From Pacificimonas pallii (lineage in GTDB: Bacteria; Pseudomonadota; Alphaproteobacteria; Sphingomonadales; Sphingomonadaceae), in assembly GCF_019204005.1 (NCBI RefSeq), contig NZ_JAGSPA010000002.1:669806-733805 (forward strand): a DNA stretch of 64,000 bases. Direction: 5' to 3'. The translations under genes and the position numbers were made by a program. Below, one piece after another: positions 56,160 through 64,000 of the stretch. Numbering within the stretch: position 1 is the stretch's first letter; every line of letters starts with the position of its first letter. The notes under the pieces were generated by a model, which did not search any database, had not been told where the DNA came from, and worked only from the letters and a program-made list of their open reading frames with translations.

Positions 56160-56804
56160 ATGCTTACCGAAGCCGACATTCCCCAGCCGCCGCTTGATTG
56201 CCGTATCTGTCCGCGCCTGGCCGCATTTCTGGATGAACAGCGCGCCGCGCATCCGGACTGGTTCAACGCGCCTGTTCCGGGCTGGGGCGATCCGAACGCG
56301 TGGCTGTGCTTTGTCGGCCTGGCACCTGGTCTGAGGGGAGCGAACCGCACGGGAAGGCCCTTCACCGGCGACTGGGCCGGCGACCTTTTATATGACACGC
56401 TCGACAAATTCGGCTGGTCTGAGGGGACCTATGATGCGCGCGCGGACGATGGCTATCGGCTGAAAGGCGCATATATCGCCAACGCGGTGCGCTGCGTACC
56501 GCCGCAGAACAAGCCGACGCCCGCCGAGATCACCAACTGCCGTCCCTATTTCGATACGCAGCTCAAGGCGCTCAGGAATGTTCGCGTCCTGCTGGCGCTG
56601 GGGCTGATCGCGCATCAGCAGGTGATGAAGGTTTACGGGCTGACGCTAAACCATTTCAAATTTGCCCACGGCGCCCGGCACGAACTGCCCGATGGCCGCG
56701 TGCTGGTCGATAGCTATCATTGCAGCCGCTACAACACGAATACCGGGCGCCTGACACCGGAGATGTTCGCGGACATATTCAGGATTGCCGAGGCCGCCCG
56801 TTAA
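56160..56804 (+). CDS. Type-5 uracil-DNA glycosylase (UDGb-like)
   Basis: 214 residues. The family-5 signature is visible: FVGLAPGLRGANRTGRPFTG (motif I, GLAPG), a Cys pair in the N-terminal PPLDCRICPRL that with later Cys (AVRCVPP; TNCRPYF) forms the 4Fe-4S site, and DSYHCSRYNTNTGRLT (motif with H-S/C-R-N). It removes uracil from DNA with broad specificity, being related to the family in Thermus. It overlaps aguB by 4 bp at the stop codons. Confidence 0.92.
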   Translation: MLTEADIPQPPLDCRICPRLAAFLDEQRAAHPDWFNAPVPGWGDPNAWLCFVGLAPGLRGANRTGRPFTGDWAGDLLYDTLDKFGWSEGTYDARADDGYRLKGAYIANAVRCVPPQNKPTPAEITNCRPYFDTQLKALRNVRVLLALGLIAHQQVMKVYGLTLNHFKFAHGARHELPDGRVLVDSYHCSRYNTNTGRLTPEMFADIFRIAEAAR

Positions 56805-57646
56805 ATTTCCGTCAGGCGGCCGTAAAGTTCCGGGCGGCGGTCGCGGAAGAAGCCCATGCTTGCCCGGTGCGCCTTTGCGGCGGCAAGATCAAAAGTGGCG
56901 ATGGCCATGCCGGTCTCGGCCTTGTCGAGTCCAGCGACGATCTCGCCATATTCATTGGCCGCGAAGCTTGAGCCGTAGAAGGTCTGGCCGCCTTCCGTTC
57001 CGACCCGGTTCGCGGCAATGACGGGCATGGTGTTCGATACCGCATGCCCCTGCATCGCCCGCTGCCACATCGCGGATGTATCAAGCTCGGGCTCGTCAGG
57101 TTCCGAGCCGATCGCGGTCGGGTAAAGCAGCATTTCCGCCCCCATCAGCGCCATTGATCGTGCCGCTTCGGGGAACCACTGGTCCCAGCAGATGCCGACG
57201 CCAATCGTGCCAAAGGGCGTCGCCCATACACGAAACCCACCATTGCCGGGGCGGAAATAGAATTTTTCCTCATAGCCCGGACCGTCCGGAATATGCGCTT
57301 TTCGGTAGCGGCCCTGCACCCTGCCCTGCGCGTCGATCATCGCCAGACTGTTATAATAATGCGGCCCGTCAACTTCGAAGAAGCTGGCCGGGATGATCGT
57401 ACCGGTGTCGGCGGCGACCTGTTGCATCGCCCGGATCGCCGGGTGGGAATCGGCGGGATGGGCGCGCGCGAAATGCGCTTCCTTCTCCTCGCGGCAAAAA
57501 TAGTGACCCTGAAACAATTCCGGCGGCAGGATAAGCTGCGCGCCGCGCGCGGCCGCCTCACGCGCCAGATCGGCAGTGGCCGCAATATCGCGCGCCTCAT
57601 CGTCGGTGAAGGAGAGTTGCAGCACTGCCGCTGTGATCATCGTCAT
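56801..57646 (-). CDS. aguB: N-carbamoylputrescine amidase
   Basis: 281-residue nitrilase-superfamily enzyme, second in the agmatine-to-putrescine route. The catalytic triad is Glu in LILPPELFQGHYFCREEKEA, Lys in GRYRKAHIPDGPGYEEKFYF and Cys in IGVGICWDQWFPEA. It overlaps aguA by 4 bp (ATGA). N-carbamoylputrescine is hydrolysed to putrescine, CO2 and ammonia. Confidence 0.95.
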   Translation of the reverse strand: MTMITAAVLQLSFTDDEARDIAATADLAREAAARGAQLILPPELFQGHYFCREEKEAHFARAHPADSHPAIRAMQQVAADTGTIIPASFFEVDGPHYYNSLAMIDAQGRVQGRYRKAHIPDGPGYEEKFYFRPGNGGFRVWATPFGTIGVGICWDQWFPEAARSMALMGAEMLLYPTAIGSEPDEPELDTSAMWQRAMQGHAVSNTMPVIAANRVGTEGGQTFYGSSFAANEYGEIVAGLDKAETGMAIATFDLAAAKAHRASMGFFRDRRPELYGRLTEI

Positions 57647-58593
57647 ATCGCGCCCTTCGGCAGTTGATTGGTCATGCAGTGAAACGCACCGCCGCCCGCC
57701 AATATCGCGCGCGCGGACAATCCAACCGCGCGCCGTTCCGGGAAGAGTGCGGCAAAGGCGTCAACGGCAGCGGCATCGTTCCCGGTCCCGAACTGCGGCA
57801 CGACAACCAGTTCATTCGTGAGCACGAAATTCGCGTAGCTGGCGGGAATGACCGCGCCGCTTGCGTCATCGACTCGGCCGGGGGACGGAATTCGCGTCAG
57901 CTTCAGACCCGCTTCGGTGACCGTCCTTGCGGCATCGGCATAGACGAGGACATTCGGATCATCCTTCCGGTCCGGACAGGCGATGACGACGTGCCCCGGC
58001 GCAACGAAGCGCGCCAGATTATCGACATGGCCGTCCGTATGGTCATTCACGAGGCCCCGGTCGAGCCAGACGAGCCGCGCGAGACCGAGACTGTTCGCGA
58101 GCGCGGCCTCCACATCGCCCTCGCCCATGGCAGGATTGCGATTGGGATTGAGGAGGCACTGACGCGTGGTGAGCGCCGCGCCGGTACCATCATGGTCGAT
58201 GGCGCCGCCCTCCAGCACGAAATCATGCATGTGAAGCGGCAAACCGGCCTCTATGGCCAGATGGCGCGCCACGCCCTCATCCCCCGCCATCAAATATTTG
58301 CCACCCCAACCGTTGAAGCGAAACGCCTGCGCCGCACCCGCCGCAAAAACCGGGCCGGTGTCGCGCAGCCAGATATCGCCGTATCGCGCGCTGCTGATAC
58401 CGGCGGAAGACCCGGCGGCATCGCCGGGCGGCGCGAGGAGCGTGACGGGCGTGCCCGCCGCCTGCACCGTTTCAACGAAGGCGAGCACCTCTGCCCGCGC
58501 AGCGTCCAGCGCCTCACCCCATTCACGCACGTCCCAAGGCAGCGCCGCGAACAGGCGCGCGATCGGCTCCCATTCGGGCTCCGGAGGTGCCAT
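57643..58593 (-). CDS. aguA: Agmatine deiminase
   Basis: 316 residues, short end of the family. It deiminates agmatine to N-carbamoylputrescine. The GME-superfamily catalytic residues are seen: WLRDTGPVF, EGGAIDHDGTG (His/Asp), LARLVWLDRGLVNDHTDGHV, and the catalytic Cys in GGAFHCMTNQLPKG at the C-terminus. It starts 5 bp after the M28 lipoprotein stop and couples to aguB, so the three form one operon. Confidence 0.95.
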   Translation of the reverse strand: MAPPEPEWEPIARLFAALPWDVREWGEALDAARAEVLAFVETVQAAGTPVTLLAPPGDAAGSSAGISSARYGDIWLRDTGPVFAAGAAQAFRFNGWGGKYLMAGDEGVARHLAIEAGLPLHMHDFVLEGGAIDHDGTGAALTTRQCLLNPNRNPAMGEGDVEAALANSLGLARLVWLDRGLVNDHTDGHVDNLARFVAPGHVVIACPDRKDDPNVLVYADAARTVTEAGLKLTRIPSPGRVDDASGAVIPASYANFVLTNELVVVPQFGTGNDAAAVDAFAALFPERRAVGLSARAILAGGGAFHCMTNQLPKGAI

Positions 58594-58598
58594 CGCGC

Positions 58599-60275
58599 TT
58601 ATTGGAGCCCTGCCCGGCTCTGGTCGCGAACGGCGCGGAATTCATCGCCTTCACGCCAGTTCGGCCAATCCTGACTATTCGCGAGCGCGCGGCCAATCCG
58701 GTAGTTCAATTCCAGATCCTGAACCGCGCCGTCCCACACCCAGTCAGGGTCATATTCATCGCCCGGCAGATGATAGCGGTTGGTGATGTAGTCATCCGCG
58801 GCCGCTTCGCCGAATTCCCCGCCCTTTCCGACAATATCCACACCGCCCTCAGCATAGAGCATGGGCACGCCTTTCTTGGCGAGACTGAAATGGTCGGAAC
58901 GGTAGAAATAGCCTTTCTCCGGGCTGCTCTCAAGTTCCATGCGGCGGCCCTGCGCTTCCGCTTCGGCGGTCAGGATGTCCTCAAGTTCGGACTTCCCCGC
59001 GCCAATCACGACGACATCATTTGTCCTGCCCAGAATGTTGAGGCCGTCCATGTTGAGGCCGCCGACCGTCTGCGCAAGCGGATAGACCGGCTGTTCGGCG
59101 TAATAGGCACTGCCCAGCAGGCCGGATTCCTCGGCGGTCACGGCAAGAAAAACAAGGCTGCGGTCCGCTGGTCCCGCCTCGGCATGCGCACGCGCAAGTT
59201 CGATCAGCCCCGCCGTCCCGGTGGCATTGTCAAACGCGCCGTTGCAGATCTCGTCCGCTTCCCCCGGTGCACAGCGGCCAAGATGATCCCAATGGGCGGT
59301 ATAGAGCACATATTCATCCGGACGTTTCGAACCCGGCAAAATGCCGATGACGTTATTCGACTGCTGCCGGCGGATCGTATTGGTCAGCGTTGCAGAAGCG
59401 GTCACGCCCATCGGCACAGCGGCAAAGTCGCGGGACTTCGCCCGCGCCACCAGCGCGGCCATATCGAGATCCGCCGCGCTGAACAGCTTCGCGGCAAGAT
59501 CACCATGCATCCAGCCCTCCACGGCGACGCGGCCCGCGCCATTATCCGGCCTGTCCATTTCGATTTGCGGGCCAGACCAGCTGCTTTCGACGGTGGACCA
59601 GCCATAAGCGGCAGGTTCGGTATCGTGAATGATAAGCGCACCGGCGGCGCCCTGCCGTGCCGCCTCCTCATATTTATAGGTCCAGCGGCCATAATAGGTC
59701 ATCGCGCGCCCGCCAAATTCGCCGTCCAGCCCCTCGGTTTCCCAATCAGGGTCATTGACCAGAATGACCGCAACCTTGCCCGCCATGTCGATACCCTCAT
59801 AATCGTTCCACGCTTTTTCCGGAGCGTTGACGCCATATCCGACGAAGACCAATTCGGCATCCGCCATGTTGACTTCGGGTTCGATACGCTTGGTCCAGAT
59901 GACCTGCTCTATCCCATACTTGCCGATAAACAGTGGCTTTCCATCATTTACGAAGCTGATGTCCGCGGCGGATTCATCGACGCCGACCTCGACAAGCGGC
60001 ACTTCCTGAAACCAGGCATCGCCATTGCCCGGTTGCAGGCCCGCTGCCGCGAACGCCTCTGATATGTAAGCGATGGTTTTCTGTTCGCCGTCCGTCATGG
60101 GAGCGCGGCCACCGAAGACGTCGGAAGACAGCACCTGCGTATCCCGCTTCAGATTTTCCGCAGAAAGCTGCGGTGACTTGCCAACAAGAGTGGTCTCGCC
60201 GCCAGCCTCGCTGGCACATGCAGCGAGCGCAAAGGCGGATATCAGAAAGAGCGGCGGCGGAACGCGGGTCATCAT
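58599..60275 (-). CDS. M28-family aminopeptidase, predicted lipoprotein
   Basis: 558 residues from the ATG at 60275, with AAGGA upstream; a TTG 3 codons earlier is possible. The lipobox is LAAC (Cys20) after PPPLFLISAFALAAC. A PA domain (VAVILVNDPDWETEGLDGEF, AAGALIIHDTEPAAYGWSTV) is followed by the M28 zinc core: YTAHWDHLGRC, NATGTAGLIELARAH, FLAVTAEESGLLGSAYYAEQ. It is a cell-envelope aminopeptidase of broad specificity in related bacteria. It leads the aguA-aguB operon. Confidence 0.9.
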   Translation of the reverse strand: MMTRVPPPLFLISAFALAACASEAGGETTLVGKSPQLSAENLKRDTQVLSSDVFGGRAPMTDGEQKTIAYISEAFAAAGLQPGNGDAWFQEVPLVEVGVDESAADISFVNDGKPLFIGKYGIEQVIWTKRIEPEVNMADAELVFVGYGVNAPEKAWNDYEGIDMAGKVAVILVNDPDWETEGLDGEFGGRAMTYYGRWTYKYEEAARQGAAGALIIHDTEPAAYGWSTVESSWSGPQIEMDRPDNGAGRVAVEGWMHGDLAAKLFSAADLDMAALVARAKSRDFAAVPMGVTASATLTNTIRRQQSNNVIGILPGSKRPDEYVLYTAHWDHLGRCAPGEADEICNGAFDNATGTAGLIELARAHAEAGPADRSLVFLAVTAEESGLLGSAYYAEQPVYPLAQTVGGLNMDGLNILGRTNDVVVIGAGKSELEDILTAEAEAQGRRMELESSPEKGYFYRSDHFSLAKKGVPMLYAEGGVDIVGKGGEFGEAAADDYITNRYHLPGDEYDPDWVWDGAVQDLELNYRIGRALANSQDWPNWREGDEFRAVRDQSRAGLQ

Positions 60276-60291
60276 GTTCGGCAATCCTTTT

Positions 60292-60308
60292 GATCAGTGT
60301 GACTGATC
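60292..60308. promoter_or_regulatory. Perfect dyad upstream of the M28 lipoprotein-aguAB operon
   Basis: GATCAGT, GTG, ACTGATC: 7-bp arms around a 3-nt centre, 17-33 bp before the start at 60275. It is a natural operator candidate for a dimeric regulator; a small RNA hairpin covering the leader is also possible. The rest of the 329-bp interval 60285-60613 holds only the terminator at 60537-60578 and shows no gene. Confidence 0.4.
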
Positions 60309-60536
60309 GTTGCCTGCCGATACTCCTCCGCGTCAAGGGGCGCGGCGATTGGCGCGCAGAAGTCGAAATCCTCTTATCGGCCGCGACGCCATACATCTCG
60401 GCCACGCCGCCGGTTCACATTCTTGTGAAATGGCGCGGATTTGGCATTCGCAAAAGGCGGCTTGGTAAACGGCGGGTTGGCCATGATGCGGCACAACTGC
60501 CATCCTGTCCCTGCGGAAGAAACGTATCATCAAAAA

Positions 60537-60578
60537 GAAAAAGGGCCGCTCTCACCGATGTGGGAGCGGCCCTTTTTC
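60537..60578 (-). terminator. Strong Rho-independent terminator of the PEP-CTERM gene
   Basis: A perfect 15-bp stem (arms 60537-60551 and 60564-60578, core GGGCCGCTC pairing with GAGCGGCCC) with a 12-nt loop and A/T tails on both sides. Read on the minus strand it follows the PEP-CTERM stop codon (60614) by 35 bp and ends in a T-run, as expected for an intrinsic terminator. It could work in both directions. Confidence 0.85.
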
Positions 60579-60613
60579 TGTCGATCACGCGGAAACGCGA
60601 TCAATCGGTAAGC

Positions 60614-61327
60614 CTAGCGCTTGCGGCGAAGACCCAGACCAGCGAGGCCAAGACCCAGCAGCGCGAGGCCGGCAGGAGCCGGAACCTGCTGAAGCGGGCC
60701 GCCCGGGATGTCCAGAACGATCTGGCTGAGCTGGAAGTCAAGGCCGGCACCGAAGCTGGCGCCAGCTACACCTGCATCGGCGAAGATCTTGAACTCGTCA
60801 TCGCCATCAAGAAGGTCATTGCTGAACTCAAGAACGATGTCACGGGGCGCCAAGGTGTATTCCGTGTCGATCAGGATTTCCTCAAAATCAACCTCAACGC
60901 CGTTGACGAACAGAGTGAATGTGCGCGGACGATCAGCAAAGACTTCACGTAGCGTCAGCGATGCGGTTTCACCCGCCGTCGCACCATTGAAGAAAGCGCC
61001 TGTGTTATAAGTCAGCGTGACGATCGACTCTACGCCGCTGTCGCTCGAAGACTGGAACTGGCCATCGGCACCGCCGCCCGGGAAAATAATGCTCGCATGG
61101 GAAGCGGAGGGTGCTCCGTTCGCATTGCCATCAACTTCCAACATTACGTCGCGAGAAAATACATTACCGCTGACAGCGATCGCATGAGCGCCGGTCGAAA
61201 CGGCAGCGCCTGTCGTCGTCAGCGTTCCACCAGGAAGCATCGTCTGAAAATCTTCAAGGATAATGAGTGCCTGCGCGCTGGTAGCGACACTTGCAGCGAG
61301 AGCGAGACCAGTAAGGATCGTTTTCAT
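60614..61327 (-). CDS. PEP-CTERM sorting-domain protein
   Basis: 237 residues. A signal peptide (MKTILTGLALAASVATSAQA) is followed by a beta-rich, Asp/Gly/Ser/Thr-rich domain (GGGADGQFQSSSDSGVESIV). The C-terminal sorting tail is VPAPAGLALLGLGLAGLGLR followed by RKR and the stop: the VPxP, hydrophobic helix, basic end recognised by exosortase. The protein is predicted to be exported and processed, then released or anchored at the surface/EPS. It is preceded by a sigma-54 promoter and two copies of the 17-bp motif. Confidence 0.88.
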   Translation of the reverse strand: MKTILTGLALAASVATSAQALIILEDFQTMLPGGTLTTTGAAVSTGAHAIAVSGNVFSRDVMLEVDGNANGAPSASHASIIFPGGGADGQFQSSSDSGVESIVTLTYNTGAFFNGATAGETASLTLREVFADRPRTFTLFVNGVEVDFEEILIDTEYTLAPRDIVLEFSNDLLDGDDEFKIFADAGVAGASFGAGLDFQLSQIVLDIPGGPLQQVPAPAGLALLGLGLAGLGLRRKR

Positions 61328-61383
61328 AATAATAGTTCCCAGTCCAAATGTGAGCCGAAAAGACGGCCTCTACCCCGACCCCA

Positions 61384-61398
61384 GCAAGGTGTATGCCA
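61384..61398 (-). promoter_or_regulatory. Sigma-54 (-24/-12) promoter of the PEP-CTERM gene
   Basis: Read on the minus strand, TGGCATACACCTTGC fits TGGCACR-N4-TTGC with one change in the -24 block and exact spacing. It ends 56 nt before the ATG at 61327. The interval 61328-61756 (429 bp) holds no gene, only this promoter and the two motif copies. Confidence 0.75.
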
Positions 61399-61462
61399 AA
61401 TCAACAATAATGTTACTTAACAATATATTATAAAATGTTTCGTGTCCAGAATGAGGCGTATC

Positions 61463-61479
61463 TGTAAAGAATTTCGACA
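61463..61479 (-). promoter_or_regulatory. 17-bp activator-site candidate, proximal copy
   Basis: Minus strand TGTCGAAATTCTTTACA, 64 bp upstream of the sigma-54 promoter. It shares TGTCG, AT, TTTACA with the copies at 17491-17507 and 61722-61738. It stands in the position typical of an enhancer-binding-protein site. Confidence 0.55.
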
Positions 61480-61721
61480 CCTTTAAAGGCTCGACTCGTC
61501 GCTGGACCAACCGCGACCGCACGATGAACTGTGCGATTAACCCAGATTTAACAAGAGAAAATTGAGATTCCTGCCAAAATTATGAACATATGGACGGCAG
61601 GCGATTGATATAGTTATATAATTAACATGGACCGCCAACGATGCGCGGCACCGGGACCACAGACGGTCATGTCCCATGTCTCTTCTTGCCGCCAGATGAG
61701 AACAGTTTAACGCATTAAAAG

Positions 61722-61738
61722 TGTAAAATATTCCGACA
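61722..61738 (-). promoter_or_regulatory. 17-bp activator-site candidate, distal copy
   Basis: Minus strand TGTCGGAATATTTTACA, one mismatch from the copy at 17491-17507; the match extends into flanking bases (AATGTGTCGG at both sites). It sits 324 bp upstream of the sigma-54 promoter, next to the rlmE stop codon; a small hairpin (GACACA-TT-TGTGTC at 61735-61748) overlaps its edge and may act as the rlmE 3' end. Confidence 0.55.
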
Positions 61739-61756
61739 CATTTGTGTCAGGAGGCT

Positions 61757-62437
61757 TCACTCGCCTTTGAAGCCCTGCGCTACAACATACCATTCACTCG
61801 ACCCCTTGCGGCTCGCTGGTGGCTTCACATGCTTCACCGCCGCGAAGTTCCGTTTCAGTTCCGCAACCAGCGCCGCGTCGGCACCGCCAGCGAGCACCTT
61901 GGCCACGAAGCTTCCGCCTGGGATCAGGTTGCGGTGCGCGAAATCCACGGCAACTTCGACCAGACCCATGGTACGCAAATGATCGGTCTGACGATGCCCG
62001 GTCGTATTCGCGGCCATATCCGACAGGACGAGATCAGGCTGACCGCCGAGCGCTTCGATTAGCTTTCCGGGGGCGGCGTCATCGAGAAAATCCATCTTGA
62101 AAATGGTCGCGCCTTCAATCGGATCGATGTCAAGCAGGTCGATCCCAACAAGCCCCGCACCCGGCCGTTTCTGCCGCACCACCTGTATCCAGCCTCCGGG
62201 CGCCGCACCGAGATCGACAACACGCTTCACACCGCGCAATAAGTTGAATTTCTCGTCCAGTTCCAACAATTTGAAGGCAGCGCGGCTACGAAAACCCTGT
62301 GCCTTGGCAGCCTTCACATAGGGATCATCAAGCTGCCTTTGCAGCCAGCGGGTCGACTGCGCGGTTCGCCTGCGCGCGGTTTTTACCCGGGTCTTTCCCT
62401 GCCCCGATTTGCCAATGCCCGATTTGCCGGACGACAT
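61757..62437 (-). CDS. rlmE: 23S rRNA (uridine-2552-2'-O)-methyltransferase
   Basis: 226 residues, RrmJ/FtsJ family. SAM motif I VVDLGAAPGGWIQVV, and the K-D-K catalytic set with Lys in RAAFKLLELDEKF, Asp in VLSDMAANTTGHR, Lys in GSFVAKVLAGGAD. The basic N-terminal 35 residues are longer than in E. coli. It methylates U2552 in the A-loop of the large subunit. Its start overlaps or abuts the ppx gene's stop region by 1 bp, so the two form one transcript. Confidence 0.94.
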   Translation of the reverse strand: MSSGKSGIGKSGQGKTRVKTARRRTAQSTRWLQRQLDDPYVKAAKAQGFRSRAAFKLLELDEKFNLLRGVKRVVDLGAAPGGWIQVVRQKRPGAGLVGIDLLDIDPIEGATIFKMDFLDDAAPGKLIEALGGQPDLVLSDMAANTTGHRQTDHLRTMGLVEVAVDFAHRNLIPGGSFVAKVLAGGADAALVAELKRNFAAVKHVKPPASRKGSSEWYVVAQGFKGE

Positions 62438-62438
62438 A

Positions 62439-63497
62439 TCAGTGCCCGTCCCGCGTCATCAATGTGCGCAGGATCCCTTCTCGAATACCGCGATCGGCGA
62501 CGCACAGCATCTTTACCGGAAACGCCGCCAGTATCGCATCGAGAATGGCGCAGCCGGCGACGACCAGGTCCGCGCGGTCACGACCGATACACGGCTGCTG
62601 CGAACGCTCATCGTAGCTCATCCTCGACAAGCTGTCGGCGATGCCGCGCATCGCAGCGTTCTCTACCCACGCGCCGTCAACGCGGCTACGGTCGTAATGC
62701 GGTAAGCCAAGGTGCAGGCTGGTGAGCGTTGTAATCGTACCGGATGTACCGAGCAGTTGCAGCCCCTCCAGGCCGCGCGGCGATGTCAGCCTTTCCATCG
62801 CCTGACCGATATTGTCGGCCACGCGGCCGCGCATCCGCTCATAGGCCGCCAGACGGCTTTCCAGGCAGTCATGCGTCCGCCGCTCTGTCTCCGTCAGCGA
62901 TACGACGCCCCAGGGAACACTGTTCCAACCGAGTTGCCGCACCGCCCGGTGCCCGTCGGTTTCAACGAGGCTGATCTCGGTGGACCCCCCGCCAATGTCA
63001 AATACCAGCGCATGGGTAAACTCCGGACGAAAGAGCGCCTGACAGCCGATGACGGCAAGATGCGCCTCTTCTGCCGGGGTGATCACATCGAGCGCGATGC
63101 CGGTCCGTTCATGGACACGCTCAATAAATTCGGGACCATTGGCGGCACGGCGACAGGCTTCGGTAGCGACGTTGCGGGTGATCCAGACGTCGCGGCGCTC
63201 AAGCTTGTCAGCACAAACCGACAGCGCGTCCAGTGCCTTATCGATGGCAGCATCGGAAATCCGCCCGGTTTCCAGCAATCCCTCGCCCAGGCGGACGATA
63301 CGGGAGAAGGCATCGATAACGTAAAACCCGTCGGCGCTCGGCCGAGCGATCAGCAGGCGGCAATTGTTCGTACCAAGGTCAAGCGCGCCATATGCGCGCC
63401 GCGCCTTCGGGATGTGCCGGGGTTTTGGTGCCCTTCGCCGTTTGTGCACGCCATCCTGCGTACCGGTTCGACTCCGGGCATGGGCGTTTGTCGCCAT
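62439..63497 (-). CDS. Exopolyphosphatase / pppGpp phosphohydrolase family protein
   Basis: 352 residues. The actin-like ATPase-fold motifs are ALDLGTNNCRLLIA (phosphate 1), VFDIGGGSTEISLVE (phosphate 2) and LGTSGTITTLTSLH (adenosine). The short length (about 350) fits the alphaproteobacterial Ppx/GppA type lacking the C-terminal HD extension. It hydrolyses polyphosphate or pppGpp; which cannot be told from sequence alone. rlmE follows it directly. The highly basic N-terminus suggests a start a little further downstream is possible. Confidence 0.88.
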   Translation of the reverse strand: MATNAHARSRTGTQDGVHKRRRAPKPRHIPKARRAYGALDLGTNNCRLLIARPSADGFYVIDAFSRIVRLGEGLLETGRISDAAIDKALDALSVCADKLERRDVWITRNVATEACRRAANGPEFIERVHERTGIALDVITPAEEAHLAVIGCQALFRPEFTHALVFDIGGGSTEISLVETDGHRAVRQLGWNSVPWGVVSLTETERRTHDCLESRLAAYERMRGRVADNIGQAMERLTSPRGLEGLQLLGTSGTITTLTSLHLGLPHYDRSRVDGAWVENAAMRGIADSLSRMSYDERSQQPCIGRDRADLVVAGCAILDAILAAFPVKMLCVADRGIREGILRTLMTRDGH

Positions 63498-63702
63498 ATT
63501 TATGCCAGTCTATTCCACTCGGGCCGCGTGCCGGAATAAGCTGGCACTGCGGTAACTTGCGGTTCACATTAGCGTTCGCGGGTGAATTGGCAAGGCAATC
63601 GAAGGTAATCCGAACAGAACGGACGTGAAATAGCGATAGCTACCGGCACCGATAGCGTTGACAGGCCCGCTCCAGCACCTATATCGCGCGCCTTCATGGC
63701 AT

Positions 63703-63776
63703 TGCCCCGTCGTCTAATGGTAAGACTACGGATTCTGATTCCGTCTATTGAGGTTCGAATCCTCACGGGGCATCCA
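63703..63776 (+). tRNA. tRNA-Gln (anticodon CTG)
   Basis: 74 nt with encoded CCA. The acceptor stem TGCCCCG pairs with CGGGGCA, giving the U1-A72 pair typical of tRNA-Gln. The anticodon stem ACGGA pairs with TCCGT around TTCTGAT, anticodon CTG. The T-loop GTTCGAATC is standard. Nothing gene-like lies within the 130 bp upstream of it. Confidence 0.97.
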
Positions 63777-64000
63777 ACATTTCATCCTTTGACAAGATAA
63801 CCTGCCCGCTTTGACAAAAAAGTGGGCCGCATAGGTCCGAAGCAGACCGAATGAGCAAGCCTCTCCGTGCTCCAATCTCTGATTTCTCTATATTCCGGCA
63901 GTGCGGCTCGCTCAGTAATTAGTCATCCGGCCGAACCCGCGCCAGCCATATGCCGACGGCAGCCTCGCGCCCCAATCCAAGACGTAATCATCCGAGATAC
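63777..64000. other. Gene-free right edge next to tRNA-Gln with possible coding remnant
   Basis: No complete gene is seen in the last 224 bp. On the minus strand two overlapping reading frames each give protein-like text that stops close together: one reads SDDYVLDWGARLPSAYGW and ends at the stop beginning 63914, the other reads REAAVGIWLARVRPDD and ends with TAA at 63919-63921. The pair looks like one short C-terminus split by a single-base frameshift. It may be the 3' end of a gene starting beyond the window, or a decayed remnant; support is weak. Confidence 0.25.

Overview
The window is about 62% GC, gene-dense chromosomal DNA from an alphaproteobacterium, most probably a member of the Sphingomonadales. 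The signs are a divergent oxyR / ahpC-ahpD locus, a pst operon whose PstA carries the long DUF3333-type N-terminus, a DUF2794 gene after serine acetyltransferase, a yqeY-dnaG-rpoD macromolecular-synthesis cluster, and an HPr-rel-A cassette together with PEP-CTERM proteins. The species cannot be named from the sequence. There are no rRNAs, CRISPR arrays or complete insertion sequences. Two tRNAs (Lys-TTT and Gln-CTG) are present.

Layout. 1-5.6 kb: 3' end of parE, a LysR regulator, an exported TPR/TonB-C-like protein, and queC-queE (7-deazaguanine synthesis). 5.1-8.9 kb: a BON-LysM protein, a quinone oxidoreductase, and oxyR divergent from ahpC-ahpD (peroxide defence). 9-11 kb: cysE, DUF2794 and an SDR dehydrogenase. 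11.1-17.4 kb: phoR-pstC-pstA-pstB-phoU-phoB on the minus strand, without pstS. 17.5-20.4 kb: the HPr-rel-A cassette (Tat-signal protein, PqqD-like chaperone, HprK-related kinase, nucleotidyltransferase) behind a recognisable sigma-54 promoter. 20.4-25.7 kb: gph, glmU, glmS, a GFA protein and a D,D-carboxypeptidase. 25.9-31.7 kb: fatty-acid beta-oxidation genes under a MerR regulator with a clear operator. 31.7-41 kb: hisI, a PEP-CTERM-like protein, purF, a beta-propeller protein, an MFS exporter, cysK, a hemerythrin-like protein, a rhomboid protease and greA. 41-46 kb: carB and carA, separated by a DUF559 gene bounded by 37-bp inverted repeats. 46-51 kb: yqeY-dnaG-rpoD. 51-60 kb: two different M28 peptidases, DUF3775, an RNA-ligase-like 2H protein, a CPA1 antiporter, tRNA-Lys, folK, a type-5 uracil-DNA glycosylase and the agmatine pathway aguA-aguB. 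60.6-63.8 kb: a PEP-CTERM protein with a sigma-54 promoter, rlmE, ppx and tRNA-Gln.

The most interesting signal is regulatory. The HPr-rel-A cassette (promoter at about 17.5 kb) and a PEP-CTERM gene (promoter at about 61.4 kb) share a 17-bp motif (consensus TGTCGRRATWYTTTACA) in the same orientation, 53-64 bp upstream of a good -24/-12 sigma-54 promoter. This suggests that both belong to one regulon driven by a sigma-54 activator, and so links an uncharacterised kinase/nucleotidyltransferase system to the PEP-CTERM surface-protein programme. The second is the compact DUF559 unit: a single PD-(D/E)xK-like gene with near-perfect inverted repeats at both ends, lying antisense between carA and carB, which looks like a small mobile unit.
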